A stretch of 7,605 nt of DNA from NCBI GenBank assembly GCA_937927885.1, contig CALEZJ010000238.1, positions 1 to 7,605 on the forward strand, read 5' to 3'. Both the position numbers and the translations under genes were made by a program. The DNA is from an uncultured Paracoccaceae bacterium (GTDB lineage: Bacteria > Pseudomonadota > Alphaproteobacteria > Rhodobacterales > Rhodobacteraceae). The notes under the pieces were generated by a model, which did no database searches, was not told the origin of the DNA, and worked only from the letters and a program-made list of their open reading frames with translations. Shown in pieces: positions 6,719 to 7,605 of this stretch. How positions within the stretch are numbered: position 1 is the stretch's first letter; every line of letters starts with the position of its first letter.

Positions 6719-7605
6719 ATGCCCGACACCTTGATCCGCAACGCCGATGTCATCGTCACCATGGACGGTGCGCGGCGCGAACTGGCTGGGGCCTCGGTCC
6801 TGATCCGGCGCGGTGTGATTGCCGCCATTGGTCCGGGGCTGGCGGCACCGGGTTCCGAGGTGATCGATGCGAGCGGCTGCGTGATCACACCGGGCCTCGT
6901 GAACACGCACCACCACCTCTATCAGACCCTGACCCGCGCCGTGCCGGGCGGGCAGGATGCGCTGCTGTTCGGCTGGCTGCGCACGCTTTATCCGATCTGG
7001 GCGCGCTATTCGCCCGAAGACATGCACGTTTCCACCCAACTGGGACTGGCGGAACTGGCGCTGTCGGGGTGCTCGATGTCGTCGGATCACCTGTACCTGT
7101 TTCCGAACGGGTCACGCCTCGACGACACGATCTACGCCGCTGCCGAGGTCGGCATCCGGTTTCACGCCACCCGCGGCGCAATGAGCATCGGCGAGTCGAA
7201 GGGCGGGCTGCCCCCCGATTCGCTGGTCGAGAACGAATCCGTGATCCTGAACGACACCATCCGCGTGGTGGACAGGTTCCACGATCCGCGCCCCGAGGCG
7301 ATGGTGCGGGTGGGACTGGCGCCCTGCTCGCCCTTCTCCGTCAGCCGCGAGTTGATGCGTGACGCGGCCCTGCTGGCGCGTGACAAGGGGGTGATGCTGC
7401 ACACCCATCTGGCCGAGAATGACGAGGACATTGCCTATTCCCTGTCGCAGTTCGGTTGCCGACCCGGGCAGTATGCCGAAGACCTGGGCTGGACTGGTCC
7501 GGATGTCTGGCATGCACACTGCGTGAAGCTGGACAGGTCGGAAATTTCCCTTTTCGCGCGGTCTTTGACCGGAGTCGCCCACTGCCCATGTTCGAATTGT
7601 CGCCT
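6719..7605 (+). CDS. 8-oxoguanine deaminase-type amidohydrolase (3' truncated by window edge)
   Basis: The frame runs open from ATG 6719 to the window end (295 full codons; family length is about 450). GGAGG at 6709-6713 lies 5 bases before the ATG. It belongs to the amidohydrolase superfamily, AtzA/TrzN/guanine deaminase branch. The visible metal site includes His64 and His66 in 'NTHHHLYQTLTR', His230 in 'LHTHLAE' (228-233, with Glu233 as likely proton shuttle) and His267 in 'WHAHCVK'. 'GCSMSSDHLYLFP' (to residue 127), 'TRGAMSIGESKGGLPPD' and 'LAPCSPFSVS' closely resemble the known 8-oxoguanine deaminase of Pseudomonas. That enzyme makes urate from 8-oxoguanine (EC 3.5.4.32), which fits the locus. 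A related aminopurine or triazine deaminase is the alternative. The terminator upstream suggests separate transcription. The metal-binding Asp near residue 320 is beyond the window. Confidence 0.88.
   Translation, partial: MPDTLIRNADVIVTMDGARRELAGASVLIRRGVIAAIGPGLAAPGSEVIDASGCVITPGLVNTHHHLYQTLTRAVPGGQDALLFGWLRTLYPIWARYSPEDMHVSTQLGLAELALSGCSMSSDHLYLFPNGSRLDDTIYAAAEVGIRFHATRGAMSIGESKGGLPPDSLVENESVILNDTIRVVDRFHDPRPEAMVRVGLAPCSPFSVSRELMRDAALLARDKGVMLHTHLAENDEDIAYSLSQFGCRPGQYAEDLGWTGPDVWHAHCVKLDRSEISLFARSLTGVAHCPCSNCR

Noticed and set aside
6719..7605. Possible frameshift in the deaminase gene
   Set aside because: I read the frame codon by codon from ATG 6719 to the end. It stays open, and all expected motifs occur in one frame, so the gene is merely truncated by the window.

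Overview
The window is GC-rich (my impression is roughly 65% G+C). Its protein sequences look alphaproteobacterial and most resemble the Rhodobacterales/Roseobacter type. That placement rests on protein style and on the PuuE-UraD fusion, not on any marker gene, so it is an inference. Most of the window is a purine-ring (urate/allantoin) catabolic locus. I see no CRISPR array, tRNA, rRNA, insertion sequence or phage gene.

Layout. Bases 1-623 hold the C-terminal two thirds of a LysR-type regulator (+). It is convergent with, and overlaps by 4 bases, a GT-B glycosyltransferase (620-1789, -). Upstream of the glycosyltransferase on the same strand is uraH, the 5-hydroxyisourate hydrolase (1837-2184, -). 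A 151-base divergent promoter region (2185-2335) contains a 7-bp inverted repeat. Reading rightwards are puuE-uraD, a fusion of allantoinase and OHCU decarboxylase (2336-3748), allE (3745-4593, overlapping by ATGA), a 124-base gap that can form several competing hairpins, allA (4718-5203), a 102-base structured leader, an NCS2 purine permease (5306-6670), an intrinsic terminator, and an 8-oxoguanine deaminase-type amidohydrolase cut off by the window end (6719-7605).

How the genes work together. The permease would import urate or xanthine. The deaminase would make urate from 8-oxoguanine. UraH turns 5-hydroxyisourate into OHCU, and the UraD half of the fusion decarboxylates OHCU to (S)-allantoin. 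The PuuE half opens allantoin to allantoate. AllE converts (S)-ureidoglycine to (S)-ureidoglycolate plus ammonia, and AllA splits ureidoglycolate into glyoxylate and urea. Two steps are missing from the window: urate oxidation (Uox, PuuD or HpxO type) and allantoate deimination (AllC type). Both must be encoded elsewhere if the route is complete.

The enzymes are a known pathway, and I see no undescribed enzyme system. The least explained parts are non-coding. The permease leader can form a compact two-stem RNA with an alternative pairing able to control the ribosome binding site. In this context it is a plausible xanthine/urate-sensing riboswitch (NMT1/xanthine-I class), but I could not check it against that consensus. 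The allE-allA gap can form a second structured RNA. The glycosyltransferase downstream of uraH has no evident role in purine catabolism.
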